NCBI GenBank assembly: GCA_963663975.2
Contig: CAXXRA010000015.1
Span: forward strand, 62,001 to 126,000
Direction of reading: 5' to 3'
Length of the DNA: 64,000 nt
Origin: JANQRX01 sp963663975
Lineage (GTDB): Bacteria > Pseudomonadota > Alphaproteobacteria > Rhizobiales > Kaistiaceae
Every line of letters starts with the position of its first letter. Position 1 is the stretch's first letter. Position numbers and translations under genes: made by a program. Below, one piece after another: positions 56,554 to 64,000 of this stretch. The notes under the pieces were generated by a model, which saw only the letters and a list, made by a program, of their open reading frames with translations, did not search any database and was not told the DNA's origin.

Positions 56554-57396
56554 GGTCCTGTTGACAGTTATCGGAGCCAGATGATGGCACCGACAAGAAA
56601 CAGCATGGCCATGTAGGCCGTTGCGGTTTTTTCATAGCGCGTGGCGATGCGCCGGAAGTGTTTGATTTTGTTTATGTAACATTCGACGAGATGTCTTTCT
56701 TTGTAGAGTTCGGCATCGTAGGGGATGGCTTGCGCCCGTGACGGGTTGGATGGAATCACCGCCACTATTCCGGCATCGTTGAGACGAGCGCGGAGATGAT
56801 CGGCATCATAGGCCGTGTCGGCGATGAGGTTTGCGCCGGCCACGTCGGCGATCAACTCTTCAGCCTGGGTGACATCGCCAACCTGACCGCCGGTGAGGAT
56901 GAACCGTAATGGATTGCCGAGCCCATCGACAGCGATGTGAACCTTGCTCGTCAAGCCGCCGCGCGAACGTCCGATGGCCTGATTTTGAGTCCCCCTTTTG
57001 CGCCCGACGCATGTTGATGTGCCCGCACAATGGTTGAATCGATGATCAGGTATTCGAAGTCCGGATCGTCCACCAAGGCCTTGAAAAGACTCTCCCATGC
57101 CCCTTGTTTGGCCCACCGGGAAAAGCGCACGTACACGCTGTTCCAATTGCCGAACGCGTCCGGCAGGTCGCGCCATGGCGAACTCGTGCGTGCAATCCAC
57201 AATACCGCATCCACGAACAGACGATTGTCCCGTCCCGTGGATCCGCAATCCGACGCCTTGCCGGGTACCAAATCCGATATCCGTTCCCATTGAACGTCCG
57301 TCAATTCCCTGCGAAGCATGACCGGTTCCTCCTCCACACCCAGGTCTTGCTTGAATCACAACCGCCATTAATAAACCGTTAACTGTCAACAGCGCC
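56554..57396 (-). mobile_element. IS5-family (IS427-type) element, copy 3
   Basis: 843 bp, inverted relative to copies 1 and 2, flanked by TA (56552-56553 and 57397-57398). One base differs in the outermost left repeat (GGCGCTG instead of GGTGCTG), otherwise I see no difference from copy 1. It interrupts the 3' end of the poly-aspartate gene at 57443. Confidence 0.93.
56568..57319 (-). CDS. IS5/IS427-type transposase (copy 3), two frames
   Basis: Same two-frame design as the other copies: first frame from ATG 57319 to 56951, second frame to 56568, -1 shift at the AAAAGGGGG tract (written CCCCCTTTT on the plus strand near 56992). Presumed active. Confidence 0.9.
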
Positions 57397-57407
57397 TAAG
57401 GCGTGGG

Positions 57408-57482
57408 GCCCTCGTCGTCGTCGTCGTCATTTTCTGTCGTCGTCAATCGTCGTCGTCGTCATCGTCATCGTCGTCGTCGTCG
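57408..57482. repeat. GTC/GAC trinucleotide microsatellite
   Basis: Long run of CGT/CGTCAT triplets interrupted by TTTTCTGTC and CAATCG. On the reverse strand it encodes poly-aspartate. Such tracts are prone to slippage; the interruptions include a one-base shift that creates the stop of the gene at 57443. It abuts IS5 copy 3. Confidence 0.8.
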
Positions 57483-57634
57483 TCATTCTCGGCAACGATG
57501 ATAGTTACCGGGCCGTCGCGTACTATAACGGCGGCCGGGTCATCTCCCGTGACCCATTTGGCGAAGGTGCTGCCCGGGAAAAACGCCAACACGAGCACGG
57601 CTAGAAGACGTATCAATCTGCTGAGAATGCGCAT
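57443..57634 (-). CDS. Small secreted protein with poly-Asp tail, 3' end altered
   Basis: 63 residues from the ATG at 57634: signal peptide (RILSRLIRLLAVLVLAFFPG, cut after TFA), then KWVTGDDPAAVIVRDGPVTI and IVAEN, then a run of aspartates. The run ends in a stop created by a one-base change in the triplet repeat; in-frame GAC repeats continue beyond. The natural C-terminus is probably lost to IS5 copy 3. Unknown function; acidic runs often bind calcium. Confidence 0.55.
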   Translation of the reverse strand: MRILSRLIRLLAVLVLAFFPGSTFAKWVTGDDPAAVIVRDGPVTIIVAENDDDDDDDDDDDDD

Positions 57635-57685
57635 AATTATTCCTACCCACCGTTTTTGCACAGTCGAGCAAAGCACATCGCGCGG

Positions 57686-58222
57686 TCAAAGGCGACCTGG
57701 ATTTTGCTGGCGGCTCAGACTTCGCCTTAAAGTCTCGCCGATGGCGGCTTCTGATACTGTGGACGGCTCCTCAACCGGCATCTGAGGGTGCCAGTCGTCG
57801 CGATTTCGGGCCTCGATGACCAGTTTCGGGGGTATAGGCGACATCGCCACACCAGCCTGCGACGGCAGTTCCTGACGATTGAAGCTCTCGAAGGACCGCT
57901 GGATGGCGCGGGTGCTTGTTACAGCTGCAACGACCTCGTCGAAGGACGCCATGATGCCGTCTCCGGTGTGTTTGATTTCATGCCCGCCGGCATCACTCAG
58001 CGCTCGCCGGACCATCGAATCATGGGTGCGCACCATCTCGACAGACCGGATGTCGCCCAGACGGGCGGTCATTCCCGTGGAATCGACAATGTCGGTGAAC
58101 ATTACTGCCCGAAATGCGGAAACTTCCACTGTCGGCACTTTTCTGTCGTCATCGAGCTTGATGTCAGTCGGTGCAAAATTGGATGTGCTAACATGAAAAT
58201 CTGGCCAATCCTTCCCGTCCAA
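57686..58222 (-). pseudogene. Class III adenylate cyclase fragment
   Basis: The N-terminal half of a cyclase domain is normal: FRAVMFTDIVDSTGMTARLG with the metal Asp, MVRTHDSMVRRALSDAGGHE, IKHTGDGIMASFDEVVAAVT. After about residue 115 (FESFNRQELPSQ) the family match stops and the frame runs into the dispersed repeat at 57822-57877, read backwards, and then unrelated sequence to the stop. The second metal Asp and the transition-state residues are missing, so no activity is expected. Confidence 0.75.
57822..57877 (+). repeat. Dispersed repeat core inside cyclase fragment
   Basis: AGTTTCGGGGGTATAGGCGA, then CATCGCCACACC, then CGACGGCAGTTCCTGACGA. It begins precisely where the cyclase homology ends, showing that a repeat can lie at a gene truncation point. 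Confidence 0.6.
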
Positions 58223-58351
58223 GCACGAACATGGTGGTAAGACGCTCCTTCGGAAGGACGGGAAAGTTGGTCAGCGGCCGCGTGGCCCTTTTCTTCGGAC
58301 CTCGTGGCTTCGACAAGTGCGCTGCTGATTCATCAAAAGGGAGCTAAGCCG

Positions 58352-59524
58352 ATGACGACTGCGACAAAGAAACCGACCAATTCAACACTTCTGGCCGCCC
58401 GCGATTTCACGCGGCGGTCGCTCTTGAAGAAAGGCGCTGCCGTTGGCGCACTGGCCGCCGCCGGCCCCTTCATCATCCGTTCTTCCCTGGCATCGTCCGG
58501 GGTGGTCAAGGCATTCGCCTGGGGCGACTACCTTCAGCCCAACATCGTCGAGGCCTTCGAAAAAGCCACCGGCATCAAGGTGGATGTTTCGACCTTTGGC
58601 TCGAACGAGGAAGCGCAGAACAAGCTGCGCGCGGCTGGCGGCAAGGGCTTCGACCTGATTTTCCCCTCCGTCGATACGCGCCCGGACTACGACGACGGCG
58701 ACCTTCTTCAGGCGATCGACGAGTCGAAACTCAAGCTTGACCAGATTCAACCCGCGATATGGCGCAGCTCGGTGGGACTGGGCGCCGTCAGGCGGGGCAC
58801 TCGGTTCCTGGTCCCGTTCGATTGGGGAACCGAGGGAATGACCTACGACAGCTCGATTCACAACTTCGACCCGGGCGAGGTCTCCTACGGCGACCTGTGG
58901 AAAGACGGCCTGGACGGCAAGGTGGCGGGGCGTCAGAAATCCCTGCTCATCACCGTCGCCATCTATCTCGATGCGACCGGCGAACTCCCCTCCAACCGAG
59001 GCATGGACCTTTACAAAACCGAGGCCGATACTCGTCGCATCTTTGCCAAGTGCGTCGAATTCGTCGCGGCGCGCAAGAAGAACATCGGCGCGTTCTGGAA
59101 CGACGCCACCGAAGCGACGGCAGCTTTCACCGATGCGGGCTGCACCATCGGCCAGACATGGGACACCACCGGCATCAAGCTTCATGACGATGTGGACGAG
59201 AAGTGGACCTACACCTCGCCCAAGGAGGGCGCCTTGGCCTGGATGGACACCATGGCCATTCCCTCCGGCGCAACCAATGTGGAGCATGCCTACGAGTTCA
59301 TGAACTTCCTTATGACGCCGGAGGCCGGCGGCATGTTCGCCAACAACACCGGCTACAACTCCGCCGCGGTTGGCGCCGACGGCCATCTTACAACGGCCAG
59401 CAAGGCGTCCTTCGCCACGGCCTATCCCGAAGGCGCGATCGAGAATTTCTGGTGGTGGCCGGTCTTCACGCCATGGTTCTCAAGCGTGCGGTCGGAGTTC
59501 GTCGAAAAACTGACCTCCGCCTGA
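58352..59524 (+). CDS. Pot-like ABC importer substrate-binding protein
   Basis: 390 residues from the ATG at 58352 (AAAAGGGAGC upstream). A twin-arginine-type signal (TRRSLLKKGAAVGALAAAGP) precedes a periplasmic binding protein of the spermidine/putrescine (SBP_bac_8) type: VKAFAWGDYLQPNIVEAFEK, TGIKVDVSTFGSNEEAQNKL, VDTRPDYDDGDLLQAIDESK, LVPFDWGTEGMTYDSSIHNF, EYMN/EHAYEFMNFLMTPEAGG. It binds a polyamine or similar small amine or peptide; the exact ligand is unknown. First gene of an operon with an ATPase and two permeases; a hairpin in the gap to the next gene may lower downstream expression. Confidence 0.9.
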   Translation: MTTATKKPTNSTLLAARDFTRRSLLKKGAAVGALAAAGPFIIRSSLASSGVVKAFAWGDYLQPNIVEAFEKATGIKVDVSTFGSNEEAQNKLRAAGGKGFDLIFPSVDTRPDYDDGDLLQAIDESKLKLDQIQPAIWRSSVGLGAVRRGTRFLVPFDWGTEGMTYDSSIHNFDPGEVSYGDLWKDGLDGKVAGRQKSLLITVAIYLDATGELPSNRGMDLYKTEADTRRIFAKCVEFVAARKKNIGAFWNDATEATAAFTDAGCTIGQTWDTTGIKLHDDVDEKWTYTSPKEGALAWMDTMAIPSGATNVEHAYEFMNFLMTPEAGGMFANNTGYNSAAVGADGHLTTASKASFATAYPEGAIENFWWWPVFTPWFSSVRSEFVEKLTSA

Positions 59525-59535
59525 CCCATTGTCGC

Positions 59536-59566
59536 GCGGCGTCGCCGGAGACTCCGGCGACGCCGC
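59536..59566 (+). terminator. Intercistronic hairpin after the binding-protein gene
   Basis: A 13-bp perfect stem (GCGGCGTCGCCGG / CCGGCGACGCCGC) with a 5-base loop, 11 bases after the stop, followed by only TTTG. Probably an RNA-stabilising or partial-termination stem, which would keep binding-protein levels above those of the transporter parts. Confidence 0.65.
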
Positions 59567-59624
59567 TTTGACTGGCCCCCGAGCCTGCTAAGGCTTGGAA
59601 TAACTCTGAAAGCTTGCTCTGCCT

Positions 59625-60713
59625 ATGCACGGGAAGGATGTCGTTCTCAACAACGTTTCGATGCGGTTCGGGGACTTTACCGCCGTCCAGCCCACCAACC
59701 TTGTGATCAAGGCAGGCGAGTTCTTCTCCATCCTCGGCCCGTCGGGCTGCGGCAAAACTACGATCCTTCGGATGATCTCGGGCTTCCTGGTTCCGAGCGG
59801 CGGAGACATTCTGATCGGCGAAGAGTCCATGCGTGGTGTCGGGGCCCATAAGCGACCGACGGCGCTTATTTTCCAGAGCCTCGCCCTCTTTCCGCTGATG
59901 TCGGTTTGGGAGAATGTCGCCTTCGGCCTGGAGATGCACGATTGGCCCAAGGCCAAGCGCCGGGACAGAGCCCACGAGCTTCTCGAGATGACGGCCCTGA
60001 CCGACCAGGCGGAAAAAAGGCCGACCGAGCTTTCCGGCGGTCAGCGCCAGAGAGTGGCCATCGCCCGGGCGCTGGCGGTGGAACCGGCCGTGTTGCTGCT
60101 CGACGAGCCATTATCGGCCCTGGACCTGAAGCTCCGCCAGCACATGCGAGCCGAACTCAAGGCCATCCAGCGCAAGACCGGCGTGACCTTCATCTACATC
60201 ACCCACGATCAGGGCGAGGCTCTGACGATGTCGGACCGCACCGCGGTGATGCGAAACGGCGTGGTCGAACAGGTCGACACCACGGACCGTATTTACGATA
60301 CGCCGGCAACGGCCTTCGTCGCCAGCTTCGTGGGTGAGAGCAACGTCATCCACGGTCGCGTGAACGCCGTCGCCGACGGCTTCGCTGCGCTGGATTCGCC
60401 GCATGGCAGCTTCCGCGCCCTCAATCCCGGCGGGCTGGCCGTCGGCGATGAGGCCATTCTGTTTGTCAGACCGGAAAAGATGACGTTCCCGGCGCGCGGG
60501 GAGCGCAGCGAGAACGCCATCGACGTCGATTTCCTGCGCCGCGACCTGGAAGGACCGTTCGTCAATTTGTTCTTCACACGAAACGGCGACGTCTTCACGA
60601 TTCATCTCACCAACACCAAGACGGCTGGTCAGGACGTGTCCGGCGAGATCACGATTGCCTTCGCGCCCGAGGATGGCTTGATCCTGGCCGCGGGCGAGCT
60701 GGCCGATGACTAG
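59625..60713 (+). CDS. Pot-like ABC transporter ATP-binding protein
   Basis: 362 residues with Walker A GPSGCGKTTILRM, Q-loop around FQSLALFPLMSV, signature LSGGQRQRVAIARALAVEP, Walker B LLLDEPLSALD and the H-loop ITHDQGEA. The C-terminal ~110 residues form a TOBE-type regulatory domain (ILFVRPEKMTFPARG). The stop TAG overlaps the ATG of the first permease by 8 bases, so they are coupled. Intact and of normal length. Confidence 0.93.
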   Translation: MHGKDVVLNNVSMRFGDFTAVQPTNLVIKAGEFFSILGPSGCGKTTILRMISGFLVPSGGDILIGEESMRGVGAHKRPTALIFQSLALFPLMSVWENVAFGLEMHDWPKAKRRDRAHELLEMTALTDQAEKRPTELSGGQRQRVAIARALAVEPAVLLLDEPLSALDLKLRQHMRAELKAIQRKTGVTFIYITHDQGEALTMSDRTAVMRNGVVEQVDTTDRIYDTPATAFVASFVGESNVIHGRVNAVADGFAALDSPHGSFRALNPGGLAVGDEAILFVRPEKMTFPARGERSENAIDVDFLRRDLEGPFVNLFFTRNGDVFTIHLTNTKTAGQDVSGEITIAFAPEDGLILAAGELADD

Positions 60714-61755
60714 CCTGGTCCGCTCCTTCGGCCCCTCGCTGACCGCGGCGATCCTGCTGCTGACCGGATTCTGGATCGTCGGCATGATCGTGGCGCCGCA
60801 ACTGATCATGGTGGAGAAGTCCTTCTGGTATCTGGATCGCGGTGGCGATGCGGGCGCGCTCACGGTCCGTATCGACGGTCTCTACAACGCCGTCGATCTC
60901 TTGGGTTTTGACAAGCTGGACGCCGAAGCCCTGGAGCCCTCGGCGGAGCGCGATCTGAAGCTGGACGACATCGGGCGGCAGGTCGCCGCGACGAAGGCGG
61001 AGATCGCCGAACTCGAAACTCGCGAAATCAAGCCGCGAAAGGTCTACTCCTTCACCAATTACACCCTTATCAGCGCGGCGCATTTCGCCATCTTCGTGAA
61101 GACCATCCTGGCGGCACTGGCGGTCACACTTATTGCCTTCATTGTCTGCTATCCGATCGCCTATACGGTCGCCAAATTGGCCCCGCCCGGCAAGGCCGCG
61201 ATCATCATGCTCGGTCTGATCGTGCCTTACGCCATCAACGAACTTCTGCGGATTTTCTCCTGGCTGATGATCCTCAACACCAATGGCGTCGTCAACACCT
61301 TGCTGGCTTTCATGGGCCTTGAGCCGGTGGCATTCCTGGAAAGCGGCTCCGGTGTCTTCATTGCCATGGTTTACGCCTACGTGCTGTTCATGGTGTTCCC
61401 CATTTACAACACCGTGGAAACCCTAGACGTGGCGCAAATCGAGGCGGCCCGCGATCTCGGCGCACCCATGTGGAAGATCCATTGGCGGGTGATCCTGCCG
61501 CATGCCAAGCCAGGCATCGCGGTCGGCGCCATCATGACCTTCATGCTGTCCGTCGGCTCCTACTCGGTGCCCTACATCATGACCCGCGGCATAGCGGCTC
61601 CGTGGTTCACCCAGCTGATCTACAACAGGTTTTTCGAATCGAACAACTGGAACGCCGGCGCCGCCTATGCGTTCACCCTGCTGATTACCTGCACGCTGTT
61701 CATCTTCCTGCTGATGCGAATTTTCAGGGTCGGGATCAAGGATATCGCGCGATGA
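60706..61755 (+). CDS. Pot-like ABC transporter permease (PotB-type) with long first loop
   Basis: 349 residues. Membrane helix 1 (LTAAILLLTGFWIVGMIVAP) is followed by an unusually long stretch of about 90 residues (YLDRGGDAGALTVRIDGLYN, LKLDDIGRQVAATKAEIAEL) with coiled-coil character, before the main permease domain (FVKTILAALAVTLIAFIVCY onward). The EAA loop for ATPase contact is QIEAARDLGAPMWKIHWRVI. Overlaps the ATPase gene by 8 bases and the next permease by 4. Intact. Confidence 0.92.
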   Translation: MTSLVRSFGPSLTAAILLLTGFWIVGMIVAPQLIMVEKSFWYLDRGGDAGALTVRIDGLYNAVDLLGFDKLDAEALEPSAERDLKLDDIGRQVAATKAEIAELETREIKPRKVYSFTNYTLISAAHFAIFVKTILAALAVTLIAFIVCYPIAYTVAKLAPPGKAAIIMLGLIVPYAINELLRIFSWLMILNTNGVVNTLLAFMGLEPVAFLESGSGVFIAMVYAYVLFMVFPIYNTVETLDVAQIEAARDLGAPMWKIHWRVILPHAKPGIAVGAIMTFMLSVGSYSVPYIMTRGIAAPWFTQLIYNRFFESNNWNAGAAYAFTLLITCTLFIFLLMRIFRVGIKDIAR

Positions 61756-62579
61756 GCCACGTTTCGCCGGCGATCAGGGGGCGGGCGAGTCAGACTGTCC
61801 TCAACCTCTATTTGGCGTTCTTCTTCCTCTACATGTTCATGCCCCTGATCCTCATGGTGCTGGCCGGGTTCAACGACTTCTCGCCGCCTTCGATCACCGT
61901 GTGGAAGGGTTTAACGTTCAGATGGTTCGGCGAACTGGCGACCGATACGCGCATGTGGACCGGTCTCCTGAACTCTATTGTGATCGCCAGCCTGGTCATC
62001 GTCATCGCGTTGCCGCTCGGTCTCGCCGGCGCCTTCCTGGTGACGCGGCTGCAATCCCGCTTCAACGGCCTTATCTACGGCGTCATGGTGTCACCTCTGC
62101 TGACGCCGGGCATCATCCTGGGCATCTCCACGCTGGTCTTTTGGCGCGATCTGGGCGTCTCCGGCGGCCTGTTCACCGCTGCGATGGCTCAGGCGACGTT
62201 CATCGCCTCCTACGCCATGTTGATGTTCATGGCCCGGCTTCAACGTCAGGACGTGACGCTGGAGGAGGCGGCAATGGACCTCGGCGCCACTCATGCGCGG
62301 GCGTTCCGGCGCATCACGATACCCTTCCTCAGGCCCACCATCCTGACCGCCGGCGTCATCGCCTTTCTCCAATCCTTCGAAAACTACAACACCACCATCT
62401 TCTCGATCGGTGGTTCCCATACCCTGGTGACCGAGATCGGTTCGCGGATGCGTTTCGGGCTCAGCCCCTCGATTAACGTGATCGGCATGATCTTCATTGT
62501 ACTGACCATCGTCTTCGCGGCCATCTACGTGCACTTTCGCGAGCGGGAAAAGAGGAGAGCGGCAGCCGTCCTCAGGTGA
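61752..62579 (+). CDS. Pot-like ABC transporter permease (PotC-type)
   Basis: 275 residues; about six membrane helices. The EAA loop is LEEAAMDLGATHARAFRRIT. ATG at 61752 overlaps the stop of the previous gene (ATGA), a standard coupling. The C-terminal helix ends in a basic tail (FREREKRRAAAVLR). Completes a four-gene importer. Intact. Confidence 0.93.
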   Translation: MSHVSPAIRGRASQTVLNLYLAFFFLYMFMPLILMVLAGFNDFSPPSITVWKGLTFRWFGELATDTRMWTGLLNSIVIASLVIVIALPLGLAGAFLVTRLQSRFNGLIYGVMVSPLLTPGIILGISTLVFWRDLGVSGGLFTAAMAQATFIASYAMLMFMARLQRQDVTLEEAAMDLGATHARAFRRITIPFLRPTILTAGVIAFLQSFENYNTTIFSIGGSHTLVTEIGSRMRFGLSPSINVIGMIFIVLTIVFAAIYVHFREREKRRAAAVLR

Positions 62580-63472
62580 CATCTTTGCGAATGCCGCCAG
62601 CCGCGTCGCTAATTTGTCGGGACGTTGTCTCTTCAAAAGAACTGCCGAGGGAGATAAATTCCTGCCGGAAAGAGGTGAAGGCGGACGGAGGCGATCGGGG
62701 CCATGGATTCGACCCGGTCAAACGCCTTGGGTGGGACCTGGCTCGACCCGATGGCAGCCGGCGGCGTCCGGGCGGTGCGTGCGAAATGTATGGTTGGCAA
62801 TGGATTGATCGGGGTCGTCCCTCGCCAAGCGGTGTCTGCATTGAGGCTTGCGGGCCTGGCGGTCCTGTAGCTTATCCTGGCCGGGTCTCCGGCGCCTGCC
62901 GCTGATCCGACAAACGTTTTCGAAGACACCCGCTTGTGGGGGACTCCGATCGGCATTCACCTTCCAATTTTTTTTTACGGTCCGGACGCGATTCATCGCC
63001 CCGGTCAGTTCCTGCCCATCCCGAGAAACCGTCTTGCGCGCTTCAAATAGGGCACGGAGGACCACTGACCGAATTTTCTATAAGCTGGAAATCGTTCGCA
63101 CGCCCGGCACCGTATCGCGATCATTCACAGCCCTTGTTTTAGAGTCCAACCTTCCCTGGTGGGAAGCAGGGCAAGTTGAGGCTCATATTGATGGAACCGC
63201 CAATCGCGAGATCTATACCGCCGCTTCACTGATGGGCGACAGATCAGAGCAACGACTGACGATGGCCGTGCGCGAAGGAGTTGTCATTGAGGCGCTAATT
63301 AGCAAGCAAAATCTCCAAGGGCGCCCGGCGTGCCGGGTCCAAACAGTCATTCGATCGCGTGCCAAATGCCAGCAAGCACATTTCTGCCGTCACAGGCCAT
63401 GAATTGGATGGCGGGTCTTGTATGTAAGGCGGCCATCAGAAGCTTGGCCCGAAGTCCGCGCGGAAATCGTGC
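62580..63472. other. Long region without a clear gene
   Basis: 893 bases. A plus-strand frame around 63090-63340 has protein-like character (SRSFTALVLESNLPWWEAGQ, ANREIYTAASLMGDRSEQRL, TMAVREGVVIEALISKQNLQ) but no recognisable family and no good start; its 5' part reads as non-coding. There are no tRNA or rRNA signatures. Codon use is weak elsewhere. Confidence 0.45.
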
Positions 63473-64000
63473 TCACGCCGCGGCGGAGTCGTCGTCACTG
63501 ACCGCGGGCGCGATCGGCAGGCGTACCGAAACCGTCGTGCCGCGCTCGACGATGGAGCGAATGCGCATGGTGCCGCCGTGCAGGCGGACCAGCGAACTGG
63601 TGATCGCCAGGCCGAGGCCGGAGCCGCGGTGGCTTTTGGTGAACTGGTTGCTGACCTGCTCGAACGGCCGGCCGAGCTTTCGTACCGCTTCGGCCGGGAT
63701 GCCGATGCCGGAATCGGCGACGGTGAAGGTGATCGCGTCGCCGGCCTGCCGCGCCTTGACCCGGATGGTGCCGCCCGGCGGGGTAAATTTCACCGCGTTC
63801 GACAGCAGGTTGAGCATGATCTGTTTGAGCGCCCGGCGATCGCCGTGCATTCTGAGATTTCGACCGACCTGCGACGACACCTCGATCTCCCGGTCGGCAG
63901 CCTGCTGGCCGACGATGCGGATCGATTCCTGGATCAAATCGTCAAGCAGCAGATCCTCATGTTCCAGCGACAATCTGCCGGCCTCAATCCGCGACATGTC
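63473..64000 (-). CDS. Sensor histidine kinase, C-terminal part (runs off the window)
   Basis: The 5' end lies outside the window. Visible are the end of the dimerisation helices (DMSRIEAGRLSLEHEDLLLD) and the HATPase domain: N box LKQIMLNLLSNAVKFTPPGG, G1 box VADSGIGIP, F box GRPFEQVSNQFTKSHRGSGL and G2 GSGLGLAI. The pattern matches PAS-type hybrid or PleC/DivJ-like soluble or membrane kinases. No response regulator is visible in the window. Intact as far as seen. Confidence 0.92.
   Translation of the reverse strand, partial: DMSRIEAGRLSLEHEDLLLDDLIQESIRIVGQQAADREIEVSSQVGRNLRMHGDRRALKQIMLNLLSNAVKFTPPGGTIRVKARQAGDAITFTVADSGIGIPAEAVRKLGRPFEQVSNQFTKSHRGSGLGLAITSSLVRLHGGTMRIRSIVERGTTVSVRLPIAPAVSDDDSAAA

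Noticed and set aside
57408..57482. CRISPR array
   Set aside because: The repetition is a simple trinucleotide tract, not repeats with unique spacers; no cas genes are present in the window.

Overview
The window is high-GC DNA from an alphaproteobacterium, most likely Hyphomicrobiales (Rhizobiales) or a close relative. Supporting signs are the ccmE-ccmF-ccmH / degP / response regulator / sensor kinase / glnE gene order, two Porin_2-type outer-membrane porins, and a Pot-type ABC operon. It is unusually damaged. About twenty genes carry frameshifts, in-frame stops or truncations. There are at least seven insertion sequences or remnants, two MITE-like elements, a perfect 48-bp inverted repeat, a dispersed intergenic repeat, and several tandem duplications in which one copy has lost many short pieces. 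This fits either a lineage in active genome decay with IS expansion or an assembly with local errors. Sequence alone cannot separate the two, and raw reads would decide.

Layout. 1-5.6 kb: cytochrome c maturation genes (ccmE end, ccmF, broken ccmH), a broken hydrolase-OsmC fusion, and intact degP with a terminator hairpin. 5.7-12.3 kb: an IS481 element and a palindromic element, an OmpR-type two-component pair, a decayed second IS481/palindrome copy, and glnE with a frameshift and an internal TAG. 12.7-14.9 kb: isochorismatase-like hydrolase, polysaccharide-deacetylase-like (PuuE-like) hydrolase and a small unknown protein. 15.2-20.2 kb: a methyltransferase-GT2 fusion with a broken flippase-like gene, a conserved hypothetical with a TAG, and a large membrane glycosyltransferase-like protein. 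20.2-30 kb: truncated HNH nuclease, proline-rich secreted protein, porin copy 1, IS110 remnant, small membrane proteins, an adhesin/bactofilin-like protein and an AT-rich orphan gene. 30-43.3 kb: IS-rich zone (two IS5/IS427-type copies, a dead and an intact IS1182-type, an IS3) with DUF1194, ankyrin, NTF2-like, M50 protease, luciferase-like monooxygenase, integrase and EEP-nuclease genes, many broken.

43.4-57.7 kb: a class III cyclase-TPR protein, then the most interesting block. It holds a 1010-residue protein joining a cyanophycin-synthetase-like ATP-grasp, a Mur-ligase-like segment that has lost its P-loop, and a CapA-type phosphoesterase. Next come an acyl-carrier protein overlapping a cytochrome P450 gene, two broken extra copies of ATP-grasp sequence, and an all-helical (alpha/alpha toroid-like) protein. 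Decayed ankyrin, IS91-like and porin copies are interleaved. 57.7-64 kb: truncated cyclase, an intact Pot-like ABC importer operon (substrate-binding protein, ATPase, two permeases), about 0.9 kb without a clear gene, and the end of a PAS-type histidine kinase.

Working together: ccm genes mature c-type cytochromes; DegP and the two-component pair belong to envelope stress and quality control; GT2, flippase and the membrane glycosyltransferase point to lipid or surface glycan synthesis; the ATP-grasp/CapA/ACP/P450 block suggests a peptide-like or poly-amino-acid product of unknown nature.
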